Below, piece after piece: positions 1-7,378 of a DNA stretch of 21,556 bases (position 1 is its first letter; each line of letters starts with the position of its first letter). The position numbers and the translations under genes were made by a program. Under the pieces are notes generated by a model that saw only the letters and a list, made by a program, of their open reading frames with translations, did not search any database and had not been told where the DNA came from. The DNA is from CAZIQY01 sp964541605 (lineage in GTDB: Bacteria; Desulfobacterota; Syntrophia; Syntrophales; UBA2185): contig CAZIQY010000045.1 in assembly GCA_964541605.1 (NCBI GenBank), forward strand, positions 1 to 21,556, given 5' to 3'.

Positions 1-375
1 CTCCTCGACGAGAGATTTTTTTTATACTGGGAGGATGTAGATTGGGGACTACGGGCAAAAAAGGCCGGATTCACAAACCTTGTCATCCCCACTTCGCGCA
101 TATCGCATAAGGTTTCTATTTCATCCGGTGGCATGGATTCTCTCATCCGTGTCTATCACAAGACTCGTAGTCATCTCTTGATGGCAAAGCTACATGCACC
201 AAGCGCTCTGCCAAAATTACACGTTCAATTTCTTAAAGATATAGCTTGGCTTATATTTAAATCCGGAGATGAAAAACGATTTAAGAAAGCTCATGCGTTC
301 ATCGCCGCGATCAAAGATTATCATTTAGGCAAGACGGATAAAGGACCAGAAGCAATTTGGAACTCAAACAATTAG
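1..375 (+). CDS. Glycosyltransferase family 2, C-terminal part (cut by window edge)
   Basis: The reading frame is open from base 1 to the TAG at 373-375, so the first ATG at 133 is internal and the gene starts before the window. The visible 124 residues begin with FFLYWEDVDWGLRAKKAG (residues 6-23 of the fragment). This is the typical acceptor-side motif of GT-A fold family 2 transferases of the rhamnosyltransferase type, where the Glu-Asp-x-Asp cluster supplies the catalytic base. It is followed by a short basic, partly helical tail of the kind that sits at the membrane face. It should transfer a sugar from a nucleotide donor to a growing lipid-linked polysaccharide in the cytoplasm. The donor-binding half is outside the window, so sugar specificity cannot be judged. 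The stop codon shares its last two bases with the palindrome at 374-410. Confidence 0.85.
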   Translation, partial: LLDERFFLYWEDVDWGLRAKKAGFTNLVIPTSRISHKVSISSGGMDSLIRVYHKTRSHLLMAKLHAPSALPKLHVQFLKDIAWLIFKSGDEKRFKKAHAFIAAIKDYHLGKTDKGPEAIWNSNN

Positions 376-410
376 TGAACTACCCCGCCCTGTGGGCGGG
401 GTAGTTCACT
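374..410. repeat. Perfect 17-bp palindrome with 3-nt loop
   Basis: AGTGAACTACCCCGCCC (374-390) is followed by the loop TGT and its exact reverse complement (394-410). The stem is perfect and GC-rich. There is no T-run after either arm, so it is a poor intrinsic terminator on its own. It resembles REP-like or IS200/IS605-end hairpins in form. It lies exactly between the stop of the GT2 gene and the point where a truncated membrane transferase begins, so it marks a rearrangement breakpoint. Confidence 0.8.
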
Positions 411-956
411 CCTCAGCTATTATTCTGGAAAACAATCTATGGAACCTTTCTTATAAATTCTTATACAACAACAGGAGGAGCAATTTTCAAACTCACTGAT
501 TCTGATTTGTTGAAAACACTGTTCTCAACAAACCACGGCCTTTTTCTATGGCATCCGATTACGCTCTTTTCATGTATTGGAATATTCGTTATGTTACTGA
601 AAGATGGCAGAAATCGTTTCTTTTTATTATCACTCTTAATATGCTTTCTTCTTACATGGTATATCATTGCTACTGTTGATTATTCTCTCGCAAATTCATT
701 TGGGAACCGGGGTTTTGACGGCTCGACGCTCTTTTTCGCCCTTGGCTGGACTAAAATTCTCTCTATGCTGAATACAAAAAAAATAATTGTCGTAATATGT
801 CTGCTCTTCGTATTATGGAATATACAATTGTTATTTCAGCAACGGTATTTAGGCTGGCTTCCATACAACGGAGAAGTTCCCCATTTGCAGGTTTTTAAAA
901 ATTATAAGAATCTGCCTTCTGTATTTGATAGACTCAAATCAAAATACCTTTTATGA
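405..956 (+). pseudogene. GT39/PMT-like membrane glycosyltransferase, C-terminal remnant
   Basis: The frame opens just after a TAG at 402-404 inside the palindrome. It reads PQLLFWKTIYGTFLINSY from 411, then NHGLFLWHPI and ANSFGNRGFDGSTLFF. These match the last third of polyprenyl-phosphate-sugar dependent membrane glycosyltransferases (GT39/ArnT/PMT type, about 500 residues), in which the WK..YG and HGLF.W.P segments lie in the second half. Three or four hydrophobic segments remain. About 300 N-terminal residues and the catalytic first periplasmic loop are missing. The only start-like codons (TTG at 507, ATG at 591) lie well inside the homologous region and no convincing ribosome site precedes them. 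I call it a decayed or truncated gene. The family call rests on remembered motif patterns. Confidence 0.6.
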
Positions 957-957
957 G

Positions 958-1027
958 ATGACCTCGCAGAAAATCATACTTCGATTTTTTCTTTATGTCG
1001 TTCTTGGAAGAAGAACAACTCTTAAAT
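958..1027 (+). CDS. Possible gene start, cut by assembly gap
   Basis: An ATG at 958 lies one base after the TGA of the preceding remnant. The frame stays open for 23 codons (MTSQKIILRFFLYVVLGRRT...) until the run of Ns. Its basic, hydrophobic beginning resembles the N-terminus of several polysaccharide-cluster methyltransferases and transferases, but it is too short to identify. It cannot be joined to the gene after the gap, whose own start is recognisable. Confidence 0.3.
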
Positions 1028-1037
1028 NNNNNNNNNN
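1028..1037. other. Scaffold gap (10 N)
   Basis: Ten consecutive undetermined bases. A round number of Ns usually means a scaffolding join of unknown true length, so gene order across this point is less certain than elsewhere and one or more genes may be missing. Confidence 0.95.
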
Positions 1038-1052
1038 AAGGTTATTTTACAG

Positions 1053-1934
1053 ATGTTTATAGAAATATCAAGAAATATTTTGAAAGAAAAATCTGCCTAT
1101 AAGCCAACACTAAACCAAATCCGCAATGCTCACCAATGGAAGCGTGATTATGAGAGATACTTGCCGGTCAGTCGTTTCTTGTTTCGGCCCGTCGGCTTTC
1201 TTACAACATGGCTCGCCATACGAATGGGCCTGACATCTGAATCGGTTTCCTGGTTATCTGCTGTCACAGGTCTTTTTGCATGTGCTTTGCTTGTCACTGG
1301 AAATGCGGAATTTATACCTGTCGGCATTATATTCCTTCTTCTTTTCAATCTTCTTGATTGTGTTGACGGCAGTATCGCAAGGGTTATGCAAACAGAGAAT
1401 CCTTACGGCATGTTTCTCGATTCCGTTTGTGGAGAAATGGTGGACGTTATCTTCTGGACCATCATCGGTATTCTCGCCTGTCAACACCACGATCTATTGC
1501 GATGGCCTGGTGCCTCTATCTATGGCGCATCAATATGGTTAATTATTGGCATTGTATCTAGCTTTCTAATGATTCAGATTAATTATGTAGAAAGAACATT
1601 TGATGAATTAATTAGAAGCCATTGGGAAAAAGCTCTTCAGACAAGCAATCCTGGAAAAATTCATGATTCTCTGGTCGGCAAGACAGAAACGCAGCCTAAC
1701 CAGCAAATTACACCCTCCTTAAGAATGATTATCAACAACAATATACGTGTCAGAGAAAATCATTATCTTTTTCTGATTGTCACGCTTTTGATGAGATCCA
1801 TAGATGTATTTCTTGCATTTTATTTTATTTATTACCTTGCCTTGTACGCAATGTTGCTCATCACTTACAGCCGTCGCGGTCGAATTGTGAGGGTGAATAT
1901 TCTATCGCAGCATTCAGATAAAAATATAAAGTAA
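1053..1934 (+). CDS. CDP-alcohol phosphotransferase family membrane protein
   Basis: A 293-residue polytopic inner-membrane protein of the CDP-alcohol phosphatidyltransferase family, which moves an alcohol phosphate from a CDP-linked donor to an acceptor alcohol. The signature is at residues 102-123: D102-x2-D105-G106-x2-A109-R110, then G119-x3-D123. The fourth signature Asp (expected at 127) is Gly, followed by Glu128. Hydrophobic segments lie around residues 60-100, 132-143, 158-172 and 248-275. The frame is open back to the N gap, but ATG 1053 with AAGG 12 bases upstream is a reasonable start. Lying in front of a run of glycosyltransferases, it could make a phosphodiester-linked substituent or an unusual lipid acceptor. 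The substrate cannot be read from the sequence. Confidence 0.8.
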   Translation: MFIEISRNILKEKSAYKPTLNQIRNAHQWKRDYERYLPVSRFLFRPVGFLTTWLAIRMGLTSESVSWLSAVTGLFACALLVTGNAEFIPVGIIFLLLFNLLDCVDGSIARVMQTENPYGMFLDSVCGEMVDVIFWTIIGILACQHHDLLRWPGASIYGASIWLIIGIVSSFLMIQINYVERTFDELIRSHWEKALQTSNPGKIHDSLVGKTETQPNQQITPSLRMIINNNIRVRENHYLFLIVTLLMRSIDVFLAFYFIYYLALYAMLLITYSRRGRIVRVNILSQHSDKNIK

Positions 1935-1950
1935 CTTTAGAAACAAAGCA

Positions 1951-3096
1951 TTGAAACCACCTCCTGTCAGAATACTGATGCTGTCGGCCTCCCTAAGCAT
2001 CACGGGCACTCACCGAATCCTATTTGATCTAATTTCAGGAATTGATAGAAGCAAATTTGAAATATTTGTTGCATATAAACCGGAATTTGCCGGACCAGGA
2101 AATGACTTAACTGCTGAAGTTCGATCAATGGGCATCGAGATAGTATCCATGAGAGGTCGACAACTCTATAGCATGGATGGATTACAAGACCTGTTTCGGT
2201 TCGTTGATGAACGTTGTGTTGACATCCTTCATTGCTGGGATTCCCTTTCAATTGCTGCCAGGCCAATCGGCAAGGTCAAATGGGCCAAGATGATTGACAC
2301 CATCGGGAACCCCCCCGTCGATGATTCCTGGAAATACCGTCTGGCCAACAGAATGACCTCTCCACTTCTCGATGGACTTATCTTTCAATCCGAAGGATCG
2401 CGGGAGGCCCACCATCAAAAAGGATCTTATTTGCTATATGGGTGTGAAGAAAGAGTTATCTACAACGCCTTTGACCTCCAGACCATTCCTGAATACTCAC
2501 AGGAAACAAAGATGCAGGTCAGGCGAAAATACGGTTTCAGTGAAAATGAGGTGATTCTCCTCAACTCAGGTATGTTAAACGAGCAAAAATCGCAGGAACA
2601 TCTGATCGACGCTCTTCCCAGCGTCCTTGAGAATCATAAGAATGTACGTCTGGTTATCCTGGGTTGGGGCGAACGGGAACTCATATTAAAGGATCATATC
2701 AGATCACAGAATCTGGAAAAGCACGTTTTCTTGGCTGGAAAAAGGCAGCGAAGCGAGGTGTTTGAATTTCTCTCCATTACAGACATCTACGTCACCTCTT
2801 CCCTCTGGGAAGGCCTCCCCATGGCGGTTTTAGAAGCTATGGCATTTCGCCTGCCCGTCGTTGCAACGGATGTTATTGGCAACAGAGAAGCGATCGCGGA
2901 TAAAGAAACGGGATTATTGGTTCCTGCCCTTAATCCACATGCACTCGGAGAGGCAATCTTGACTCTTATAATCAACAAAGAGATTAGGAAAAAGATGGGA
3001 GATAGCGGATGGGAGCGTATAAAGCAATATTTTTCTCAGGATCGATTTATTCGGGAACATGAACTGTTTTATATGAGTATTTTGAATAGGAATTGA
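1951..3096 (+). CDS. Glycosyltransferase family 4
   Basis: A 381-residue GT-B fold retaining glycosyltransferase, cytoplasmic or peripheral to the membrane. The N-terminal acceptor domain (1-185) begins KPPPVRILMLSAS and has the G-T-H-R glycine loop near residue 20. The C-terminal donor domain has LNSGMLNEQKSQEHL (205-218) with the phosphate-binding Lys213, and the EX7E pair Glu287/Glu295 in WEGLPMAVLEAMA. Start is TTG at 1951, because homology begins at once with the first beta strand; ATG 1978 would remove that strand. It follows the CDP-alcohol transferase by 16 bases and its TGA overlaps the next ATG, so it is co-transcribed and translationally coupled. Donor sugar unknown. Confidence 0.88.
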   Translation: MKPPPVRILMLSASLSITGTHRILFDLISGIDRSKFEIFVAYKPEFAGPGNDLTAEVRSMGIEIVSMRGRQLYSMDGLQDLFRFVDERCVDILHCWDSLSIAARPIGKVKWAKMIDTIGNPPVDDSWKYRLANRMTSPLLDGLIFQSEGSREAHHQKGSYLLYGCEERVIYNAFDLQTIPEYSQETKMQVRRKYGFSENEVILLNSGMLNEQKSQEHLIDALPSVLENHKNVRLVILGWGERELILKDHIRSQNLEKHVFLAGKRQRSEVFEFLSITDIYVTSSLWEGLPMAVLEAMAFRLPVVATDVIGNREAIADKETGLLVPALNPHALGEAILTLIINKEIRKKMGDSGWERIKQYFSQDRFIREHELFYMSILNRN

Positions 3097-4010
3097 TGAA
3101 CATTATACCGCCAAATGTTTCGATATTTATCCCTACCTTCAATGACCGGAAAGATCTACTCCCCTGTTTGGAATCGATTCGACGACTCGATTACCCGAAG
3201 GAAAAAATTGAAATTGTCGTCTGGGATAATGCCTCAAACGACGGCACAGGTGAGGCGGTAAAGGGCCTGTTTTCCAAGATGAAGAGTACAGCCTGGGCAG
3301 ACTTAAAGTTGATAGAATGGAATAAAAACGAGGGTAGTTACATTCCTTATAATCTTGTTCAGGAGCACTTCTCCCAAAAATCGCAATATATCCTGGGGCT
3401 TGATGCCGATATCGAATTTTCAGGAAATATGCTGATCGATCTTGTTCATGCTGCTCAGGAAGATAGAACGGCTGTTGTCGGCGCCAGATCCGTATATCAC
3501 GATAATCCTGAAAAAACGGCTCACGGTGCCGGTTTTGTGGACCCATGGACAGGGAGTTATGGTGAAAAAGAACCAGAAAAATCGATTGAATGCGACTATG
3601 TTATCGGCTGTTGCTGGCTATTGAGCAGAAGTGTTTTTAAATTCCTCGGAGGGTTTGATCCCGATTATTATATCAATCACTGGGAGGTCGATTATTGTCT
3701 GCGTGCGCGACAAAATGGTTACCGCGTTTTCTATGAACCCAAAGCCATCGCACAGCACAAGATTCCTCTCCACGGAACACTCAATCCTGAAAGAATTTAC
3801 TATCTATACAGAAACAAACTTATCCTGATTAAGAAGATCTTCAGACCTCCAGGAAAATGGTCCGCCCTCGTTTTCCATCTAATATTCGGATTTCCCAAAG
3901 CGCTCTCGGATTCTCTAATGAGACGCAGAGGCTATGATCATGCAGAAATAAAAGCGATTTTAAGGGGGATCGGTGACGGGTGCATGGGGAGGCTCGGCAA
4001 GACCTTTTGA
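3096..4010 (+). CDS. Glycosyltransferase family 2 (rhamnosyltransferase-like)
   Basis: A 304-residue GT-A fold inverting transferase. The N-terminus VSIFIPTFNDRKDLLPCLES and VVWDNASNDGT (residues 8-51) form the nucleotide-binding core. D103-A-D105 is the metal-binding DXD, and WEVDYCLRARQNGYRVFYEP (196-215) is the acceptor/catalytic segment, with Glu197 and Asp199 in place of the usual E-D-x-D. The C-terminal 70 residues are basic and amphipathic, typical of membrane association. The ATG at 3096 overlaps the preceding TGA by one base (TGATG); a TTG three bases earlier would add only one residue and is less likely. Same architecture as the truncated GT2 at the window start, suggesting related consecutive sugar additions. 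Confidence 0.88.
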   Translation: MNIIPPNVSIFIPTFNDRKDLLPCLESIRRLDYPKEKIEIVVWDNASNDGTGEAVKGLFSKMKSTAWADLKLIEWNKNEGSYIPYNLVQEHFSQKSQYILGLDADIEFSGNMLIDLVHAAQEDRTAVVGARSVYHDNPEKTAHGAGFVDPWTGSYGEKEPEKSIECDYVIGCCWLLSRSVFKFLGGFDPDYYINHWEVDYCLRARQNGYRVFYEPKAIAQHKIPLHGTLNPERIYYLYRNKLILIKKIFRPPGKWSALVFHLIFGFPKALSDSLMRRRGYDHAEIKAILRGIGDGCMGRLGKTF

Positions 4011-4026
4011 ATAATTGTAGAATCAC

Positions 4027-5157
4027 GTGAGCATAAAAATCCTCTTTGTCATTGACGGCCTGGAATTCGGCAGCGGAGAGCGATGTTTTGCACAGATCAT
4101 TTCCGGCCTGCCGCAAGATCGATACGAAATTTATCTTGCTTCGTCTGAAAACCGCCAATTATACGAGGCGATCAATACAGTCCGCGTGCATCTTATTCCT
4201 CTGGATTTTTCGCACCGATACAAACCGGCCCTGTTTCGGGCAATATCTAAAATCATCTCTGAAAAGAACATCGACATTATTCATGGTCAGGGTTCCAGGG
4301 CCGAATTTTACGCCCGCATCGCCACCCGCCATGCTAAAACATCGAAATACGTTTCAACAATTGCCATGCCTGTGGAAGGTTATGACGTGTGTAGCCTAAA
4401 AAAAAGATGGTACGGTATATTTGACCGTTTTTCTGATCGACACGTAGATCGATTCGTAGTTGTATCAGCGGTGTTGAGAAATCTTATGATCCATCAGCGC
4501 GGCATCCCGGCGGAAAAAGTGGTCAGGATTTATAACGGAATCGAAACGGCCATTTATGATCCGGACAAACTGAAAAACCAACGTGTACAGATCAGAAGCG
4601 ATTTTTCCCTTACAGAAAACACCCTTCTGATCGGCGCCATCGGACGTCTGGTCTGGCAGAAAGGCTTCGAATACTTTGTCCGCTGTATTCCGGAAGTTAT
4701 TAGGAAATTTCCCGGAGCGAGGTTTCTTATCGTTGGTGACGGCGAACTGAGAACCAGCCTTGAACAACTGAGCAAGGAACTTAATCTTGAAAATTCTCTA
4801 CTGTTTACCGGCCATCGCAATGATATCCAGAACGTCATTGCGGCCCTTGATATCGTGGTGATCCCATCCATCCTCGAAGGCTTTCCCATGATCACCCTTG
4901 AAGCCATGGCGATGAAAAAACCCATCGTCGCTACACGGATTGATGGAATAGTAGAACAGATTTCAGATGGTCTAGAAGGGCTCCTGGTACCACCAAAAGA
5001 TCCGTCCGCACTGGTCGAAGCCATTATCAAGATTATGAGAGACCGGGAACTTGCCAGACCTTTGGGACTTACCGCCCGTAAAAAAGTGGAGTCGGAGTTT
5101 TCGGTCGAAAAAATGATCGCTGAAACAGAAAAGGTTTACCAATCGTTGCTCACCTGA
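4027..5157 (+). CDS. Glycosyltransferase family 4
   Basis: A 376-residue GT-B fold transferase. It starts with GTG: SIKILFVIDGLEFGSGERCF contains the glycine-rich acceptor loop (residues 11-18). The donor domain carries IGRLVWQKG (205-213, Arg207 and Lys212), FLIVGDGELR (233-242) and EGFPMITLEAMA with the EX7E residues Glu284 and Glu292. This set is standard for enzymes using NDP-sugars with retention. The ribosome-binding site before GTG 4027 is weak, but no better start exists without losing the first strand. Its TGA overlaps the ATG of the methyltransferase (TGATG at 5155-5159), so the two are translationally coupled. Confidence 0.88.
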   Translation: MSIKILFVIDGLEFGSGERCFAQIISGLPQDRYEIYLASSENRQLYEAINTVRVHLIPLDFSHRYKPALFRAISKIISEKNIDIIHGQGSRAEFYARIATRHAKTSKYVSTIAMPVEGYDVCSLKKRWYGIFDRFSDRHVDRFVVVSAVLRNLMIHQRGIPAEKVVRIYNGIETAIYDPDKLKNQRVQIRSDFSLTENTLLIGAIGRLVWQKGFEYFVRCIPEVIRKFPGARFLIVGDGELRTSLEQLSKELNLENSLLFTGHRNDIQNVIAALDIVVIPSILEGFPMITLEAMAMKKPIVATRIDGIVEQISDGLEGLLVPPKDPSALVEAIIKIMRDRELARPLGLTARKKVESEFSVEKMIAETEKVYQSLLT

Positions 5158-6020
5158 TGGACGCCCTGCAAAGTCATGACCCTTCAAGCGAATCATGCCC
5201 ATATTGCCATTCCACCGCTAAACTATATTTCTCCACCCATATGAGACACTACTTTCACTGCGACAATTGTGATCTCATCTTCAGAGGCAACAGAGGCTCT
5301 GAAGACAGGGAATCTCTTATCAGATATTATGAGAATCAGTATTTCTTCGAACATGCTCATGATCAATTAGATGGCGCCCGTAATATACTCTATTCTCGGA
5401 TACTGGATCGCATTGAAGAAAAGACAAAAATCGGCCGATTACTGGATGTTGGCTGCGGCTGTGGATTTTTTCTTAAAGAAGCGGAAAACAGGGGATGGGA
5501 TGTGGCAGGTGTTGATCCTTCCAGAGAATCAATAAGTTACTGCAAAAATATTTTAAACGGGGGAGTCGCTTGTAAAGGGACCCTCAAGAATATGTCACAG
5601 GAAAAAATGTATGACGTGATCACGATGATCAATGTGCTTGACCATTCCGCGGAGCCTTGGTCGGAGATTGCGCAGGCCCGTGTTTTAATTAAACCTGAGG
5701 GCTTACTTTTTATCAGATTTCCAAACGGTATCGTTCACTCTGCTCTTTACATAATTTCAAAATCACTCAAGATAGAAAATTTCATAAAAGATTTTCTTGT
5801 TTTTCATGAATATTCTTTCACACCAATATTCATCAGAAGGATGCTCCGCGATCAAGGTTTTTCAAATATCGTTATACAAAATGCCGGTTTCTCAGGAGGG
5901 ACTTTTTTAAACCGTCTCTTGAAAAAAAGTTTTGGATTAGCCGTAAACATACTTTTCGAATTCAGCGCAGGGAGACTTGCTATGGGTACTTCATTGGAAT
6001 TAACGGCACATAAGACATAG
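5157..6020 (+). CDS. Class I SAM methyltransferase with N-terminal zinc-ribbon-like cysteines
   Basis: A 287-residue protein. Residues 14-38 contain two CxxC pairs (C14/C17 and C35/C38), a small zinc-ribbon-like module common ahead of Methyltransf_23-type domains. Residues 95-105 carry SAM motif I (LLDVGCGCGFF), with the acidic ribose-binding Asp120 in AGVD. The later INVLDH segment (about residue 160) corresponds to motif IV/post-II. Within this operon the expected job is methylation of a sugar or of a chain-terminal residue, but the target is not evident. Coupled by TGATG to the upstream GT4, and followed after 10 bases by the next GT4. Confidence 0.85.
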   Translation: MDALQSHDPSSESCPYCHSTAKLYFSTHMRHYFHCDNCDLIFRGNRGSEDRESLIRYYENQYFFEHAHDQLDGARNILYSRILDRIEEKTKIGRLLDVGCGCGFFLKEAENRGWDVAGVDPSRESISYCKNILNGGVACKGTLKNMSQEKMYDVITMINVLDHSAEPWSEIAQARVLIKPEGLLFIRFPNGIVHSALYIISKSLKIENFIKDFLVFHEYSFTPIFIRRMLRDQGFSNIVIQNAGFSGGTFLNRLLKKSFGLAVNILFEFSAGRLAMGTSLELTAHKT

Positions 6021-6023
6021 GAG
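6019..6023 (+). promoter_or_regulatory. Ribosome-binding site that fixes a TTG start
   Basis: AGGAG seven bases before TTG 6031. It overlaps the stop codon of the methyltransferase and supports TTG as the true start, since homology of the protein (NIIFAADVS) begins there. Confidence 0.65.
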
Positions 6024-6030
6024 CGCCCGT

Positions 6031-7242
6031 TTGAATATTATATTCGCAGCAGACGTTTCCATCGCCCATGTCATCGGCGGGGCAGAACGAGTGCTGTATG
6101 AACAGAGCGCCCGTCTGGCCCTTAAGGGACATCATGTCCATGTATTGACCAGGAAACTTCCTGAGCATATGTCTGCTCAGGAAACGATTCAGGGCGTCCA
6201 TGAGTGGCGGTATGAGACGGACTGCCAAAACGCCTTATCGTTCTTGAAATCTACCGCATTAAACGCTCAGATACTTTTTGAAGACCTTCAACAAAAATAT
6301 TCCTTCGACTGCATCAACTTTCATCAGCCCTTCTCCGCTTATGCCATCCTTCGGTCGCGGCTGAGCCGATCAATCAGAAAAGTCTATACCTGCCACTCTC
6401 TGTCTTTTGAAGAATATCGATCGAGGAATCCACAACCGCAGAGCATGACGGAAAGAGCAACTTTCAAAGCAAACGTCCAGGGCCGAAAACGTATCGAGAA
6501 AAAAACTCTTGACTCCTCAGAAAAAATCATTACTTTAAGCGCATTTACGAAAGATAAATTATGTAATACTTACGGAATATCGACCGATAAAATTGTTGTC
6601 ATTCCCGGCGGTGTCGACCTTGAGCGGTTTTTTCCTGTGGCTGACAGGATGAGGATCAGAAAACTTTTCGACATGCCGGATGATCACACGATCCTGTTTA
6701 CCGTCAGAAATCTCGTTCCCAGGATGGGCTTGGAACATCTCATCCATGCTATGAAGGAAGTCGTTCAAAAGGTTGATAATATATCTCTTTTAGTTGGAGG
6801 AAGCGGCCCACTCAAAGATGAACTCATTGACCTGACCAGGAAACTGGGATTGGAAAATTACATCCGTTTTGTCGGTTTTATTCCTGAAGATGACTTGCCT
6901 GATTATTACCGTGCATCCGATCTGTTCATTCTTCCCACGATTGAACTGGAGGGATTCGGTCTGGTGACGCTGGAAGCGCTGGCTTCGGGTGTCCCGGTGC
7001 TGGGCACACCGGTGGGCGGAACAATGGAAATTCTCACGAAGTTTGATCAGTCGTATATTTTCCGGAGTTCCGCAGCGGAAGACATGTCCGACCTCATCAG
7101 CGAAACCTGCCTGCGATTCAGGGAAAATCCCAAGTTATGGGAAAGAACATCGAAATACTGCCGTCGTTTTGTCGAACAGAATTACTCCTGGAGACATAAT
7201 GTGGACTGGCTGGAAAAAATTCTCCAGGCCTGTCATTCTTGA
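6031..7242 (+). CDS. Glycosyltransferase family 4
   Basis: A 403-residue GT-B fold transferase. The N-terminal domain has HVIGGAERVLYEQSARL (13-29) with the canonical GGAE loop. The donor domain has IPGGVDLERF (191-200), VRNLVPRMGLEHL (225-237), LLVGGSGPLKDEL (253-265) and EGFGLVTLEAL with Glu307/Glu315. The usual phosphate-binding Lys of the R-L-x3-K-G loop is Met232 here, while Arg226 is kept; I believe this R-N-L-V-P-R-M-G form occurs in other GT4 proteins, so I do not take it as loss of function. The last four codons (C-H-S-stop) lie inside a repeated element that begins at 7231, so the native C-terminus may have been replaced. Confidence 0.88.
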   Translation: MNIIFAADVSIAHVIGGAERVLYEQSARLALKGHHVHVLTRKLPEHMSAQETIQGVHEWRYETDCQNALSFLKSTALNAQILFEDLQQKYSFDCINFHQPFSAYAILRSRLSRSIRKVYTCHSLSFEEYRSRNPQPQSMTERATFKANVQGRKRIEKKTLDSSEKIITLSAFTKDKLCNTYGISTDKIVVIPGGVDLERFFPVADRMRIRKLFDMPDDHTILFTVRNLVPRMGLEHLIHAMKEVVQKVDNISLLVGGSGPLKDELIDLTRKLGLENYIRFVGFIPEDDLPDYYRASDLFILPTIELEGFGLVTLEALASGVPVLGTPVGGTMEILTKFDQSYIFRSSAAEDMSDLISETCLRFRENPKLWERTSKYCRRFVEQNYSWRHNVDWLEKILQACHS

Positions 7243-7336
7243 ACATGCGGAAATCCAGACACCACTGTCATCACCGCGAAAACGGTGATCAAATACTCAT
7301 TACTATTAGCGGATTCCTGCTTTTGCAGGAATGACA
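7231..7336. repeat. TGTCATTC...GGAATGACA palindromic element, copy 1
   Basis: Left arm TGTCATTCTTGAACATGCGG... (7231-7256) and right arm GGATTCCTGCTTTTGCAGGA... (7311-7336) are imperfect inverted copies (about 20 of 26 positions by hand). Each arm is itself a short palindrome. The 54-bp middle holds a third small hairpin (TCACCGCGAAAACGGTGA, 7271-7288). The structure resembles dRS3/MITE-like non-coding repeats found in many genomes. It supplies the stop of the upstream transferase and an ATG (7331) in frame with the downstream gene. It could also act as an RNA hairpin between the two cistrons. Confidence 0.65.
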
Positions 7337-7378
7337 AAGCGCTTTTTTTCAGGCAATTATTCAAAACTCTCGATAATC

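Noticed and set aside
3093..3095. TTG at 3093 as the GT2 start
   Set aside because: The adjacent ATG at 3096 forms the usual TGATG overlap and is the better start codon.
4465..5030. Long minus-strand frames opposite the GT4 gene (and similar ones opposite asnB and the kinase)
   Set aside because: Compositionally odd translations without recognisable domains, fully opposite well-supported genes; shadows of their codon pattern.
6725..6735. Lys to Met change in the GT4 donor loop (RNLVPRMG) as loss of activity
   Set aside because: I believe this form occurs in other full-length GT4 proteins, and the EX7E motif is intact.
7331..7378. In-frame ATG at 7331 as the start of the deacetylase-like gene
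   Set aside because: The ATG is the conserved end of a repeated element (GGAATGACA), and the 16 extra residues lie before the point where family homology begins.
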